Part shown: piece by piece, positions 5,460 through 12,460 of the stretch
Numbering within the stretch: position 1 is the stretch's first letter
How the letters are laid out: each line of letters opens with the position of its first letter
Assembly: GCA_900556555.1 (NCBI GenBank)
Contig: USPF01000057.1
Coordinates: 1 to 12,460, forward strand
Reading direction: 5' to 3'
DNA length: 12,460 bases
From: an uncultured Blautia sp.
GTDB taxonomy: Bacteria > Bacillota > Clostridia > Lachnospirales > Lachnospiraceae
Notes under the pieces: generated by a model
Seen by the model: only the letters and a program-made list of their open reading frames with translations
The model's database searches: none
Told to the model about the DNA's origin: nothing
Translations under genes and position numbers: made by a program

Positions 5460-7145
5460 TTATTTTTCTTTTGCTTTTAAGTCCTCTTCGTCAAAAGCGT
5501 CCTCAATATTGGCTCCCGCTGGCACCATTGGGAATACTTTGTCATCGCTGTCAATGATACAGTCCAGAACCACCGTTGTATTTAATTCAATGGCTTTTTG
5601 GATAGCCCCGGCCAGTTCTTCTCTTTTGGTCACACGGATTCCCACTGCCCCCATGGCTTCTGCCAGTTTTACAAAATCCACTTTGTCTCTTAAAATGGTA
5701 TTCGAATATCTTCCTTCATAGAACAAGGTCTGCCACTGACGCACCATGCCAAGAACCTGATTGTTTACTACCACCTGAATCAACGGCATATTATTTCTGG
5801 TAGCTGTGGCAATCTCATTCATGTTCATACGGAAACAGCCGTCTCCTGCTACATTTATTACCACTTTATCCGGATTTCCCATCTTGGCACCGATTGCAGC
5901 CCCAAGACCGTATCCCATGGTTCCTAAACCTCCGGAAGACAGGAATTTTCTTGGCATATTATATTTGTAATACTGAGCAGCCCACATCTGATGCTGTCCT
6001 ACTTCTGTGACAATAATGGCATCTCCGTTGGTCTGTTTATATAATTCTTCAATAATGGCCGGTCCTGTCAGTCCTTCCTGATGATATCTCAGCGGATAAG
6101 ATGCTTTCAGTCCCTGAATTTCTTCCATCCATTCTTTGTGTTCTGCAGGCTCTACCATAGCATTTAATCTGGTGAGCACTTCCTTTGCATCCCCAATCAC
6201 ACTACAGTCTGCCAGGACATTTTTATTAATCTCTGCCCCATCTACATCTATATGAAGTATTTTTGCATTTCTTGCAAAGTTTCTTGGATTTCCGATGACA
6301 CGATCCGAAAATCTTGCACCTACAGCAATCAAAAGGTCACACTTGGTTACCCCCAGATTGGATGCCTTCGTACCGTGCATTCCCAGCATTCCTGTATAGT
6401 AAGGATCTTCTCCTGAGAAGACACCTTTTCCCATGAGGGAATCCGTGACAGGTGCCTGAATCTTATGGGCAAGTTCCCGTACTTCTTCCCATGCATTGGC
6501 AGCAACAGCACCTCCGCCCACGAAGATAAACGGCCGTTTGGACTGGCGGATCAGTTCACCTGCCAGTTCCAGATTTTCTTCTTTGATTTCTTTTACATAA
6601 GGTTTCACTGGTTTCGGCACATATGGAATAAACTCTGTAGCATTTACTGTCACATCTTTAGTAATATCCACAAGAACAGGACCCGGTCTGCCTGTTTTCG
6701 CAATCACAAACGCTCTGCGGATTGTTTTTGCCAGCTTTGTTACATCTTTTACAATAAAACTGTGTTTCGTAATTGGCATTACCACTCCGGCAATATCCAC
6801 TTCCTGGAAACTATCTTTTCCAAGAAGCGGCAGGCCTACATTACAGGTAATCGCCACAATCGGAATAGAATCCATATGAGCCGTGGCAATTCCGGTAACC
6901 AGATTGGTAGCTCCTGGGCCGCTGGTAGCCAGGCACACCCCAACCTTTCCGGTGGAACGTGCATAACCGTCTGCTGCATGTGCTGCCCCCTGTTCATGAG
7001 AGGTAAGGATATGATGGATTTCATCCTGATGTTTATATAATTCATCATAAATATTTAAAATGGTTCCTCCAGGATAACCAAAAACAGTATCCACACCCTG
7101 TTCTTTTAAACATTCAATTACAATTTGTGCACCTGTAAGCTGCAT
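5460..7145 (-). CDS. ilvB: Acetolactate (acetohydroxyacid) synthase large subunit
   Basis: ThDP enzyme condensing two pyruvates to 2-acetolactate (valine/leucine) or pyruvate with 2-ketobutyrate to acetohydroxybutyrate (isoleucine). The 561 residues contain the catalytic Glu in SHEQGAAHAADGYAR (E51), FQEVDI (113-118), an FAD-region motif RFSDRVIG (278-285), the ThDP/Mg motif from GDGC (434) to VVVNN (462), and MVRQWQ (467-472) with the Trp (W471) that favours 2-ketobutyrate in biosynthetic enzymes. FAD region plus Trp argue for the anabolic form rather than catabolic AlsS. Start 7145 follows GGGGGAA at 7 bases; an alternative ATG at 7160 would add five residues. Last gene of leuB-ilvD-ilvB, 46 bases after ilvD. 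The regulatory subunit gene ilvN is not adjacent, which is unusual. Confidence 0.95.
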   Translation of the reverse strand: MQLTGAQIVIECLKEQGVDTVFGYPGGTILNIYDELYKHQDEIHHILTSHEQGAAHAADGYARSTGKVGVCLATSGPGATNLVTGIATAHMDSIPIVAITCNVGLPLLGKDSFQEVDIAGVVMPITKHSFIVKDVTKLAKTIRRAFVIAKTGRPGPVLVDITKDVTVNATEFIPYVPKPVKPYVKEIKEENLELAGELIRQSKRPFIFVGGGAVAANAWEEVRELAHKIQAPVTDSLMGKGVFSGEDPYYTGMLGMHGTKASNLGVTKCDLLIAVGARFSDRVIGNPRNFARNAKILHIDVDGAEINKNVLADCSVIGDAKEVLTRLNAMVEPAEHKEWMEEIQGLKASYPLRYHQEGLTGPAIIEELYKQTNGDAIIVTEVGQHQMWAAQYYKYNMPRKFLSSGGLGTMGYGLGAAIGAKMGNPDKVVINVAGDGCFRMNMNEIATATRNNMPLIQVVVNNQVLGMVRQWQTLFYEGRYSNTILRDKVDFVKLAEAMGAVGIRVTKREELAGAIQKAIELNTTVVLDCIIDSDDKVFPMVPAGANIEDAFDEEDLKAKEK

Positions 7146-7191
7146 AAATAGTTCCCCCATTTCTCTAATATCGGTTCTCTCGCCTTTTCTA

Positions 7192-8859
7192 TTATTTCTG
7201 GATTTCCAGCACTGCACCTCTGTTTCCACTTGTAACCATGGCCGCATAACGTGCCAGATAACCGGTTGTAACCTTTGGCTCTCTTGGCTGCCAGTTTGCT
7301 CTTCTTCTCTCCAGTTCTTCCTCAGAAACAGCCAGCTCCAGCTTTGTCTCAGGAATATTGATCCGGATGATATCACCTTCCTCTACCAGTGCGATGGGAC
7401 CTCCTACTGCTGCTTCCGGTGAGATATGACCAATGGATGCACCTCTGGATGCACCGGAGAAACGCCCGTCAGTGATCAATGCCACAGAAGATCCAAGTCC
7501 CATACCTGCAATAGCAGACGTAGGATTCAGCATCTCTCTCATACCAGGACCGCCTTTTGGTCCTTCATAACGGATTACCACCACATCTCCTGCCACGATT
7601 TTTCCGCCTTTGATCGCAGCAATGGCATCTTCCTCACAGTCAAAAACTCTGGCCGGTCCTTCGTGAACCATCATCTCCTCACAAACAGCACTGCGTTTTA
7701 CCACACCGCCGTCTGGTGCCAGGTTTCCTGTAAGAACAGCAAGACCGCCTGTCTGGCTGTAAGGATTTTCAATCGTACGGATAACTTCTGGATTTTTATT
7801 TACACAATTCTTAATATTTTCACCTACGGTTTTTCCGGTAACAGTCATACAGTCAAGATTCAGCAAGTCTTTCTTGGTCAGTTCATTCATCACTGCATAG
7901 ACACCGCCTGCCTCATTTAAGTCCTCCATATACGTTGGGCCTGCAGGTGCCAGATGACAGAGATTTGGAGTTTTTTCACTGATACCGTTAGCAAAAGTAA
8001 TATCAAAATCAAATCCAATCTCATGTGCAATAGCCGGAAGATGCAGCATACTGTTTGTAGAGCATCCAAGGGCCATATCAACGGTCAGTGCATTCATAAT
8101 GGCATCTTTTGTCATGATATCTCTTGGCCTGATATTTCTGCGGTATAATTCCATAACCTGCATACCTGCATGTTTTGCTAACTTAATACGCTCAGAATAT
8201 ACTGCCGGAATGGTTCCATTTCCCTGCAGCCCCATACCAAGGACTTCGGTCAGGCAGTTCATACTGTTAGCTGTGTACATACCAGAGCAGGAGCCACAGG
8301 TAGGGCACACTTTATTTTCAAATTCTTCTACCTCTTCTGCTGTCATAGTGCCCGCACTGTAGGAACCAACTGCTTCAAACATGGAAGAAAGGCTTCTCTT
8401 CTGGCCTTTTACCTTACCAGCCAGCATCGGGCCTCCGCTTACAAACACGGTTGGAACATTGATTCTGGCAGCTGCCATCAAGAGTCCAGGAACATTTTTG
8501 TCACAGTTTGGAACCATGACCAATGCGTCAAATTGATGTGCCATGGCCATGGCCTCTGTGGAATCTGCAATCAAATCTCTCGTTACAAGAGAATACTTCA
8601 TCCCGGTATGCCCCATGGCAATTCCGTCGCACACAGCAATGGCCGGGAACACGATTGGCGTACCTCCTGCCATAGCAACTCCTAATTTCACTGCATCTAC
8701 GATTTTATCCAGGTTCATATGGCCCGGTACAATTTCATTATAAGAACTTACGATTCCTACCAGCGGCCTCTCCATCTCTTCTTTTGTCATGCCAAGAGCA
8801 TTAAATAAAGAACGGTGGGGTGCCTGCTGCATCCCTGTTTTTACTGCATCACTTCTCAT
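7192..8859 (-). CDS. ilvD: Dihydroxyacid dehydratase
   Basis: Dehydrates 2,3-dihydroxyisovalerate and 2,3-dihydroxy-3-methylvalerate to the 2-keto acids preceding valine/leucine and isoleucine. Full length at 555 residues. Seen: [10 protein letters not shown] (41-50), [10 protein letters not shown] (78-87), NCDKNVPG (118-125), [19 protein letters not shown] (185-203) and the C-terminal [19 protein letters not shown] region. The first motif has PGH where [2Fe-2S]-type dehydratases have a Cys (PCN), so by family knowledge this looks like the oxygen-labile [4Fe-4S] type, fitting an anaerobe. The start ATG has GGAGG 8 bases upstream, and the gene begins 18 bases after the leuB stop, so the two are cotranscribed. 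Confidence 0.97.
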   Translation of the reverse strand: MRSDAVKTGMQQAPHRSLFNALGMTKEEMERPLVGIVSSYNEIVPGHMNLDKIVDAVKLGVAMAGGTPIVFPAIAVCDGIAMGHTGMKYSLVTRDLIADSTEAMAMAHQFDALVMVPNCDKNVPGLLMAAARINVPTVFVSGGPMLAGKVKGQKRSLSSMFEAVGSYSAGTMTAEEVEEFENKVCPTCGSCSGMYTANSMNCLTEVLGMGLQGNGTIPAVYSERIKLAKHAGMQVMELYRRNIRPRDIMTKDAIMNALTVDMALGCSTNSMLHLPAIAHEIGFDFDITFANGISEKTPNLCHLAPAGPTYMEDLNEAGGVYAVMNELTKKDLLNLDCMTVTGKTVGENIKNCVNKNPEVIRTIENPYSQTGGLAVLTGNLAPDGGVVKRSAVCEEMMVHEGPARVFDCEEDAIAAIKGGKIVAGDVVVIRYEGPKGGPGMREMLNPTSAIAGMGLGSSVALITDGRFSGASRGASIGHISPEAAVGGPIALVEEGDIIRINIPETKLELAVSEEELERRRANWQPREPKVTTGYLARYAAMVTSGNRGAVLEIQK

Positions 8860-8877
8860 AGCTGTTTCCTCCGTAAA

Positions 8878-9960
8878 TTAAATTCTCTCTGCGATCAGAT
8901 CACCCATCTGGGCTGTATTTGTCTTCGTCATACCTTCTGACATAATGTCAATGGTTCTATATCCTTCTCTTAATACCTGTGCCACTGCTGCCTCCACAGC
9001 ATCTGCTTCCTTATCCAGATCAAGGGAAAAACGGAGCATCATAGCAGCGGACAGAATCGTAGCCAGCGGATTTGCAATGCCTTTTCCTGCAATATCCGGT
9101 GCAGAGCCGTGACTTGGTTCGTATAAGCCAAATTTTGTCTCATTCAGGCTGGCGGATGATAACATTCCAATGGAACCGGTAACCATGCTCGCCTCATCGG
9201 ATAAAATATCTCCGAACATATTCTCGGTGAGAATCACATCAAACTGACCCGGATTATGCACAAGCTGCATAGCACAGTTGTCTACCAGCATGTGCTCCAA
9301 GTCCACCTCCGGATACTGAAGTGCCACTTCCTCCACAACCTTTCTCCAGAGTCTGGAAGAATCCAGGACATTTGCTTTGTCGACACTGGTGACTTTTTTT
9401 CTTCTCTTTTTTGCAATTTCAAAGGCTTTTACAGCAATTCTCCTGATTTCTTTTTCATCATAGGACAGGGTATCAATTGCTTTTCTCACGCCGTTTTCCT
9501 CAATAGTTCTGCGTTCTCCGAAATACAGGCCGCCTGTCAGCTCCCTGACAATAATCATATCAAAACCATCACCGATGATTTCTTCCTTCAAAGGACAGGC
9601 TCCCTTTAATTCTTCGTACAAATAGGCGGGTCTTAAATTCGCAAACAGATTTAAGGCCTTTCTGATGCCAAGAAGCCCTGCTTCCGGTCTCTTCGATGGT
9701 TCTAACTGATACCATGGGGATGTTTTCGCATCACCGCCAATAGAACCCATTAATACAGCATCTGCGTTATTTGCCGCTGCAATGGTTTCCTCTGTAAGCG
9801 GTACTCCGTGTACATCAATCGAAGCACCCCCCAACAACAGCTCTTCATATGTAAAATGATGTCCATAGACCTCACATACTTTATCCAATACTTTTTTCGC
9901 TTCTCTTACGATTTCCGGTCCAATTCCATCGCCCGGAATCAATGCTATCCTGTAGTCCAT
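8878..9960 (-). CDS. leuB: 3-isopropylmalate dehydrogenase
   Basis: NAD-dependent oxidative decarboxylation of 3-isopropylmalate to 2-ketoisocaproate, third step of leucine synthesis. The 360 residues show [11 protein letters not shown] (7-17), substrate-binding arginines R100, R110 and R139 (the last in the [11 protein letters not shown] signature), the catalytic Lys in [15 protein letters not shown] (K195), metal-binding aspartates at D227 (VDNCAMQL) and in GDILSDEAS (D251, D255), and the NAD-loop [18 protein letters not shown] (281-298). Start at 9960 has GAGGGAGA 4 bases upstream; an in-frame extension to 10047 would read through the promoter region and is rejected. First gene of leuB-ilvD-ilvB. 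LeuA, LeuC and LeuD, needed for the preceding steps, are not present here. Confidence 0.97.
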   Translation of the reverse strand: MDYRIALIPGDGIGPEIVREAKKVLDKVCEVYGHHFTYEELLLGGASIDVHGVPLTEETIAAANNADAVLMGSIGGDAKTSPWYQLEPSKRPEAGLLGIRKALNLFANLRPAYLYEELKGACPLKEEIIGDGFDMIIVRELTGGLYFGERRTIEENGVRKAIDTLSYDEKEIRRIAVKAFEIAKKRRKKVTSVDKANVLDSSRLWRKVVEEVALQYPEVDLEHMLVDNCAMQLVHNPGQFDVILTENMFGDILSDEASMVTGSIGMLSSASLNETKFGLYEPSHGSAPDIAGKGIANPLATILSAAMMLRFSLDLDKEADAVEAAVAQVLREGYRTIDIMSEGMTKTNTAQMGDLIAERI

Positions 9961-9983
9961 AATTCTCCCTCTTTTCACCATAA

Positions 9984-10035
9984 GATTATGAAATGTAATT
10001 AGTATAATGATAATCCTTTTCCCCTCATATTTCAA
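9984..10035 (-). promoter_or_regulatory. Sigma-A promoter for leuB-ilvD-ilvB with overlapping inverted repeat
   Basis: Minus-strand TTGAAA (10030-10035), 17 bases, TATCAT (10007-10012); each hexamer matches consensus at five of six positions. Start of transcription would be near 10000, leaving a leader of about 40 bases. An inverted repeat gattat/ataatc (9984-9989 with 10010-10015, 20 bases apart) overlaps the -10 and the predicted start, where a repressor could bind. The AT-richness weakens the operator idea. Confidence 0.65.
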
Positions 10036-10189
10036 GTAATAACACACTTCACAGCTATGACTTTTCGTTATGTCTTCTATTCTTTTTCAAGAGTTTTACA
10101 CATATTTCTCTGTTTTTAGAATTCCTTTATTTTCAGTACACAGGGAGGTCACAATTCTTCTATATACTTAAACTTGTTAAGAAAGAAGA

Positions 10190-10258
10190 CAGCAGCCGCA
10201 GGATTCACATGTGATGTGGCTGCTGGACTTCGACTAATAATAATCCTGTTTTTACAGG
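10190..10258 (-). promoter_or_regulatory. Structured region upstream of leuB with attenuator-like alternative pairings
   Basis: Within the 387-base gene-free stretch between sdaAA and leuB. Minus-strand order: a small hairpin CCTGT-aaaa-ACAGG (10258-10245), then CAGCAGCC...GGCTGCTG (10225-10218 pairing with 10197-10190), followed by a pyrimidine run TCTTCTTTCTT, which resembles a terminator. CAGGATT, overlapping the 3' arm of the first hairpin (10242-10248), is exactly complementary to AATCCTG inside the second hairpin (10199-10205), so pairing these would break both hairpins. A possible 8-codon ORF (10252-10278, M-F-L-I-Y-I-S-L-stop) precedes it. It may instead be a second terminator after sdaAA. 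No promoter is evident just upstream. The rest of the stretch (10036-10189) shows nothing I recognise. Confidence 0.4.
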
Positions 10259-10290
10259 CTTATATAAATTAAGAACATTTTCTCCCTCTA

Positions 10291-10330
10291 AAAATAGAAA
10301 AGGAGCGGTTTCGAAAAACTGCTCCTTTTC
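10291..10330 (-). terminator. Intrinsic terminator of sdaAB-sdaAA
   Basis: Fifteen-base-pair stem gaaaaggagcggttt (10297-10311) with aaactgctccttttc (10316-10330), one wobble, tetraloop of four bases; on the minus strand it runs into TTTTCTATTTTTA. It starts 17 bases after the sdaAA stop. Confidence 0.9.
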
Positions 10331-10347
10331 TATTGCATTTATTCAGA

Positions 10348-11220
10348 TTATCCGAAAATACGGCAGGTTTTTTCACAGGCTGTAGGTGTTCCAGCACATC
10401 CTCCAAGTGCACTTTCCCTCAGCTCAAAAGGCAAGCTTCTCCCTACGTGATACATAGCATCTACCATTTCATCAAAGGGAATCGGCCATGTAATCCCTGC
10501 CAAAGCCTGCTCCGCACAAATCAGCGCATTGGATGCACCGATTGCATTTCTGCTCTGACAGGGAGATTCTACCAGCCCTGCAATAGGATCACAGACAAGC
10601 CCCAAAAGATTTGACAGTGCTGCGGAAGCTGCATACAGGCACATATCCGCAGTCCCGCCCATAATCTCAGTGACTGCTGCTGCTGCCATAGCAGAAGCAG
10701 CACCTACTTCTGCCTGACATCCGGCTTCTGCTCCTGCTACAGAGGCATTTCTCATAAGGAGATATCCTACCGCACCTGCGGTATAAAGCCCATTCAGAAT
10801 CATCTCATCCGATAATTCAAATTCTTCTTTTAAAGCCAGAAGAACACCCGGAACCACACCGGAAGAGCCTGCTGTTGGTGCTGCAACAATTACTCCCATG
10901 GAAGCATTAACTTCCAGTACTGCCATGGCATACGTAATAGCCTTTGACACAAGGGAACCACAAACTGCCTTACCCTGCTTTCTGTGTTCATTCAGTTTTT
11001 TTGCTTCTCCGCCAATCAGACCGCCAATGGAAGCTGTTGGAGATACAAGAGGCTCACTTACAGACCGCTTCATGATCTCCAGTGCCTTCTCCATTTTCTT
11101 ATCAACCTCTTCCTCTGAAATTCCAGAAAACTCTGCTTCTCTTTTTTTCATAACCTGAGAAATAGGAAGACCGGTTGCTTCACATAACTGTAATAATTCT
11201 AATCCATGATTAAATTCCAT
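10348..11220 (-). CDS. sdaAA: L-serine dehydratase, iron-sulfur-dependent, alpha subunit
   Basis: Catalytic subunit of the two-chain [4Fe-4S] serine dehydratase, which converts L-serine to pyruvate and ammonia. The 290 residues include SPTASIGGLIGGEAKK (60-75), AAPTAGSSGVVPG (113-125), GCQAEVGAASAMAAAA (167-182) and CDPIAGLVESPCQSRNAIGASNA (210-232). Cys168, Cys210 and Cys221 have the spacing (42 and 11) of the cluster ligands of single-chain serine dehydratases; a fourth Cys near the C-terminus (C282 or C286) recalls the tail-in-mouth ligand described in that family. The gene starts 9 bases after sdaAB, with AGGAGG 5 bases before the ATG, and is followed by a strong terminator. Product pyruvate is the substrate of IlvB, encoded downstream. 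Confidence 0.96.
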   Translation of the reverse strand: MEFNHGLELLQLCEATGLPISQVMKKREAEFSGISEEEVDKKMEKALEIMKRSVSEPLVSPTASIGGLIGGEAKKLNEHRKQGKAVCGSLVSKAITYAMAVLEVNASMGVIVAAPTAGSSGVVPGVLLALKEEFELSDEMILNGLYTAGAVGYLLMRNASVAGAEAGCQAEVGAASAMAAAAVTEIMGGTADMCLYAASAALSNLLGLVCDPIAGLVESPCQSRNAIGASNALICAEQALAGITWPIPFDEMVDAMYHVGRSLPFELRESALGGCAGTPTACEKTCRIFG

Positions 11221-11229
11221 CTTGCCCTC

Positions 11230-11895
11230 CTACAACTGAACCAGCATAATATCAGAAACCAACGGATTCTCCCGGATCTTATCCAGGACTTCTACCGGTA
11301 TCTTTTCATCTGATTCTACAATGGTAAATGCCGCAGCACCTTTCTCTTCCCGGAAAAGTCTCATAAAAGCAATATTTACCTTCTCTTCACTTAAAATTTT
11401 CGTGATATGTGCCACCACACCCGGCCGGTCTGTCTGGCTTACAATCAAGGTGCTATATTCTCCTGTAAAATCTACGTCAATTTGATTGAGTTTCACAATC
11501 TTGACCTTCCCGCCACCAACGGAAACACCACGCACGAACAACTTTTCTCCCCTGGTTCCCTCAATCTCCATATCCGCAGTGTTGGGATGCAGGTTTTCAT
11601 CCTCTCCCAATTCAAAACTATACTCAATGCCAGCTTCTTTTGCCAAGTTCAGGGAATCACGAATTCTCAAATCATCTGTTTCATATCCCATGATTCCTCC
11701 AAGAAGTGCCCTGTCTGTTCCATGCCCTCTGTATGTTCTGGCAAAAGAACCATATAGGGTAAACTTTACTTTCTGAATCTCTCCCGGAAACAATTTTCTT
11801 GCCAGAAGTGCCATAGAAGCTGCCCCTGCTGTATGGGAACTGGATGGACCCACCATATTAGGGCCAATTACTTCAAACAAACTGATAAACGCCAT
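11230..11895 (-). CDS. sdaAB: L-serine dehydratase, iron-sulfur-dependent, beta subunit
   Basis: Partner of SdaAA. The 221 residues start with the family block SLFEVIGPNMVGPSSSHTAGA (5-25; the GPSSSHTAG motif at 16-24), continue through YGSFARTYRGHGTDRAL and HPNTADM, and end in an ACT domain (about 147-221, with TDRPGVVAHITKIL), a likely small-molecule regulatory site. Single-chain enzymes carry both subunits as one polypeptide; here they are split, as in Bacillus and Clostridia. The ATG has AAGGAGAG about 6 bases upstream. No convincing sigma-A promoter was found in the 60 bases between the yajC terminator and this start, so initiation may lie within that region with weak hexamers or come from readthrough. 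Confidence 0.96.
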   Translation of the reverse strand: MAFISLFEVIGPNMVGPSSSHTAGAASMALLARKLFPGEIQKVKFTLYGSFARTYRGHGTDRALLGGIMGYETDDLRIRDSLNLAKEAGIEYSFELGEDENLHPNTADMEIEGTRGEKLFVRGVSVGGGKVKIVKLNQIDVDFTGEYSTLIVSQTDRPGVVAHITKILSEEKVNIAFMRLFREEKGAAAFTIVESDEKIPVEVLDKIRENPLVSDIMLVQL

Positions 11896-11954
11896 TTTCT
11901 CTCTCCTTTCCTCTTTTTGTATTTATGTGCAGAAATCATCTGTAACATTCTGGT

Positions 11955-11992
11955 GAAAAAAAAGGTACTGCAGGTGATTCCTTCAGTACCTT
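11955..11992 (-). terminator. Intrinsic terminator of yajC
   Basis: Minus-strand AAGGTACTG (11984-11992) pairs with CAGTACCTT (11962-11970), a nine-base-pair stem, followed by a run of eight T (A run at 11956-11963, partly in the stem). Confidence 0.88.
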
Positions 11993-12002
11993 TCTGATTT
12001 TC

Positions 12003-12314
12003 TTATTCTGCAAGACCGTCGCTTGCTTTTTCTACTTCAGCAATCGCTGCTTTTCTCATTGGAATTCTGCAGTTTCTGTTATTTCCGAACTCTACAATAA
12101 CGTCTTCTTCTGTAATATCAATGAGAACTCCGTAAAATCCGCTGGTTGTTACCACAGTATCGCCTACTTCCATAGACGCCAGCATGCTTTTCACTCTCTG
12201 CTGCTCTTTTTTCTGAGGTCTCATAATCATAAAATACATCAAAAGAAAGAATACAACTAATGGCAAAAATAAAGTAATCATATTTCCTGCACCTGCTGCT
12301 GTTGATAAAAACAT
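12003..12314 (-). CDS. yajC: Preprotein translocase subunit YajC
   Basis: Small single-pass inner-membrane protein that associates with SecDF and the SecYEG channel. The 103 residues show a short polar N-terminus, one hydrophobic helix (about 12-31, ITLFLPLVVFFLLMYFMIM), then the diagnostic basic segment RPQKKEQQ (32-39) and a cytoplasmic domain with GDTVVTTSGFYGVL (51-64) and VIVEFG (72-77). Length is typical. AGGAGG lies 7 bases before the ATG. It has its own promoter and terminator here, so it looks monocistronic; in many bacteria it follows tgt and precedes secD, neither of which is seen within the window. Confidence 0.95.
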   Translation of the reverse strand: MFLSTAAGAGNMITLFLPLVVFFLLMYFMIMRPQKKEQQRVKSMLASMEVGDTVVTTSGFYGVLIDITEEDVIVEFGNNRNCRIPMRKAAIAEVEKASDGLAE

Positions 12315-12347
12315 GTTACATCCTCCTGTATTTTTAACTTTGTCTCA

Positions 12348-12363
12348 TCCAAACATTTTTGGA
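12348..12363. repeat. Short perfect inverted repeat in the yajC leader
   Basis: tccaaa (12348-12353) and tttgga (12358-12363) around a 4-base centre. It lies just downstream of the predicted yajC transcription start, so it could be an RNA hairpin or an operator half-site pair. Six base pairs is short. Confidence 0.35.
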
Positions 12364-12373
12364 CATTATTATA

Positions 12374-12402
12374 ATAATACACAATTTTTTTCTTTTCTTC
12401 AA
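12374..12402 (-). promoter_or_regulatory. Putative sigma-A promoter for yajC
   Basis: Minus-strand TTGAAG (12397-12402), 17 bases, TATTAT (12374-12379). An overlapping TATAAT (12368-12373) could serve instead but would give a spacing of 23. Predicted leader is about 50 bases. Confidence 0.55.
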
Positions 12403-12458
12403 GTATTTTCAAAATTAATAACCGCATAATCACTATCAACTGTATATGCACTTATAAT
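12399..12458 (-). CDS. Possible C-terminus of an upstream gene entering from the right edge
   Basis: One minus-strand frame is open from the window edge to a TGA at 12399-12401 and reads IISAYTVDSDYAVINFENT. The other two minus-strand frames hit stops within this stretch. The composition looks protein-like, but 19 codons is too short to exclude chance, I do not recognise the peptide, and its end overlaps the putative yajC -35. Confidence 0.22.
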   Translation of the reverse strand: MISAYTVDSDYAVINFENT

Positions 12459-12460
12459 CT

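Noticed and set aside
10141..10175. Plus-strand GGGAGGT as a ribosome-binding site for a small gene
   Set aside because: No start codon at suitable spacing leads to more than a few codons before a stop.
10235..10243. Leader peptide with three tandem leucine codons
   Set aside because: The frame TTA TTA TTA GTC has no ATG, GTG or TTG start with a ribosome-binding site upstream, so translation is not supported.
9961..10347. T-box riboswitch upstream of leuB
   Set aside because: I looked for the conserved antiterminator word (like AGGGTGG...ACCGCG) on the minus strand and did not find it; the hairpins here are smaller and differently arranged.
1..12460. CRISPR arrays, tRNA genes, insertion sequences, prophage or defence genes
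   Set aside because: No regularly spaced repeats, cloverleaf-like segments, transposase motifs or terminal inverted repeats were found on either strand by eye.

Overview
Almost all of this window reads as the chromosome of an anaerobic gut Firmicute of the Lachnospiraceae type. Genes are preceded by strong Shine-Dalgarno sequences (GGAGG variants), intergenic regions are AT-rich with classical sigma-A promoters and hairpin-plus-U terminators, and the gene set includes an [FeFe]-hydrogenase, an iron-sulfur serine dehydratase and a serC-serA-DUF1015 cluster of the kind found in Clostridia. The genus cannot be fixed from sequence alone.

The left end is different. Positions 1 to about 240 carry the start of a Bacteroidota-type ExbB/MotA/TolQ proton-channel gene, with no Shine-Dalgarno. 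Within a few bases it switches, out of frame, into the middle of a clostridial [FeFe]-hydrogenase. Both genes are broken at the same point. A chimeric junction (assembly or amplification artefact) is the simplest explanation, so the first ~240 bases should not be taken as linked to the rest without read support.

Layout: 18-240 (+) exbB 5' fragment; 239-1444 (+) hydrogenase, N-terminus missing; 1453-1506 a hairpin shared by two convergent genes. Everything further right is on the minus strand. In transcription order (right to left) it is: yajC with its own promoter and terminator; sdaAB-sdaAA (serine to pyruvate) ending at a strong terminator; a 387-base leader region; leuB-ilvD-ilvB (branched-chain amino acid synthesis); a consensus promoter and hairpin-containing leader; serC-serA (first two committed steps of serine synthesis), coupled by a 1-base gap and closed by a terminator; then a separate DUF1015 gene.

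Functionally the minus-strand block sits around one node: 3-phosphoglycerate to serine (SerA, SerC), serine to pyruvate (SdaAA/AB), and pyruvate to acetolactate and on to valine/leucine/isoleucine (IlvB, IlvD, LeuB). Missing from the window are ilvN, ilvC, leuA, leuCD and serB. The points most worth a second look are the chimeric junction, the DUF1015 protein as a candidate serine-metabolism enzyme with a ParB/sulfiredoxin-like DGHHR motif, and two structured leaders (upstream of leuB and of serC) that do not match T-boxes by eye. I found no tRNA, rRNA, CRISPR array or insertion sequence.
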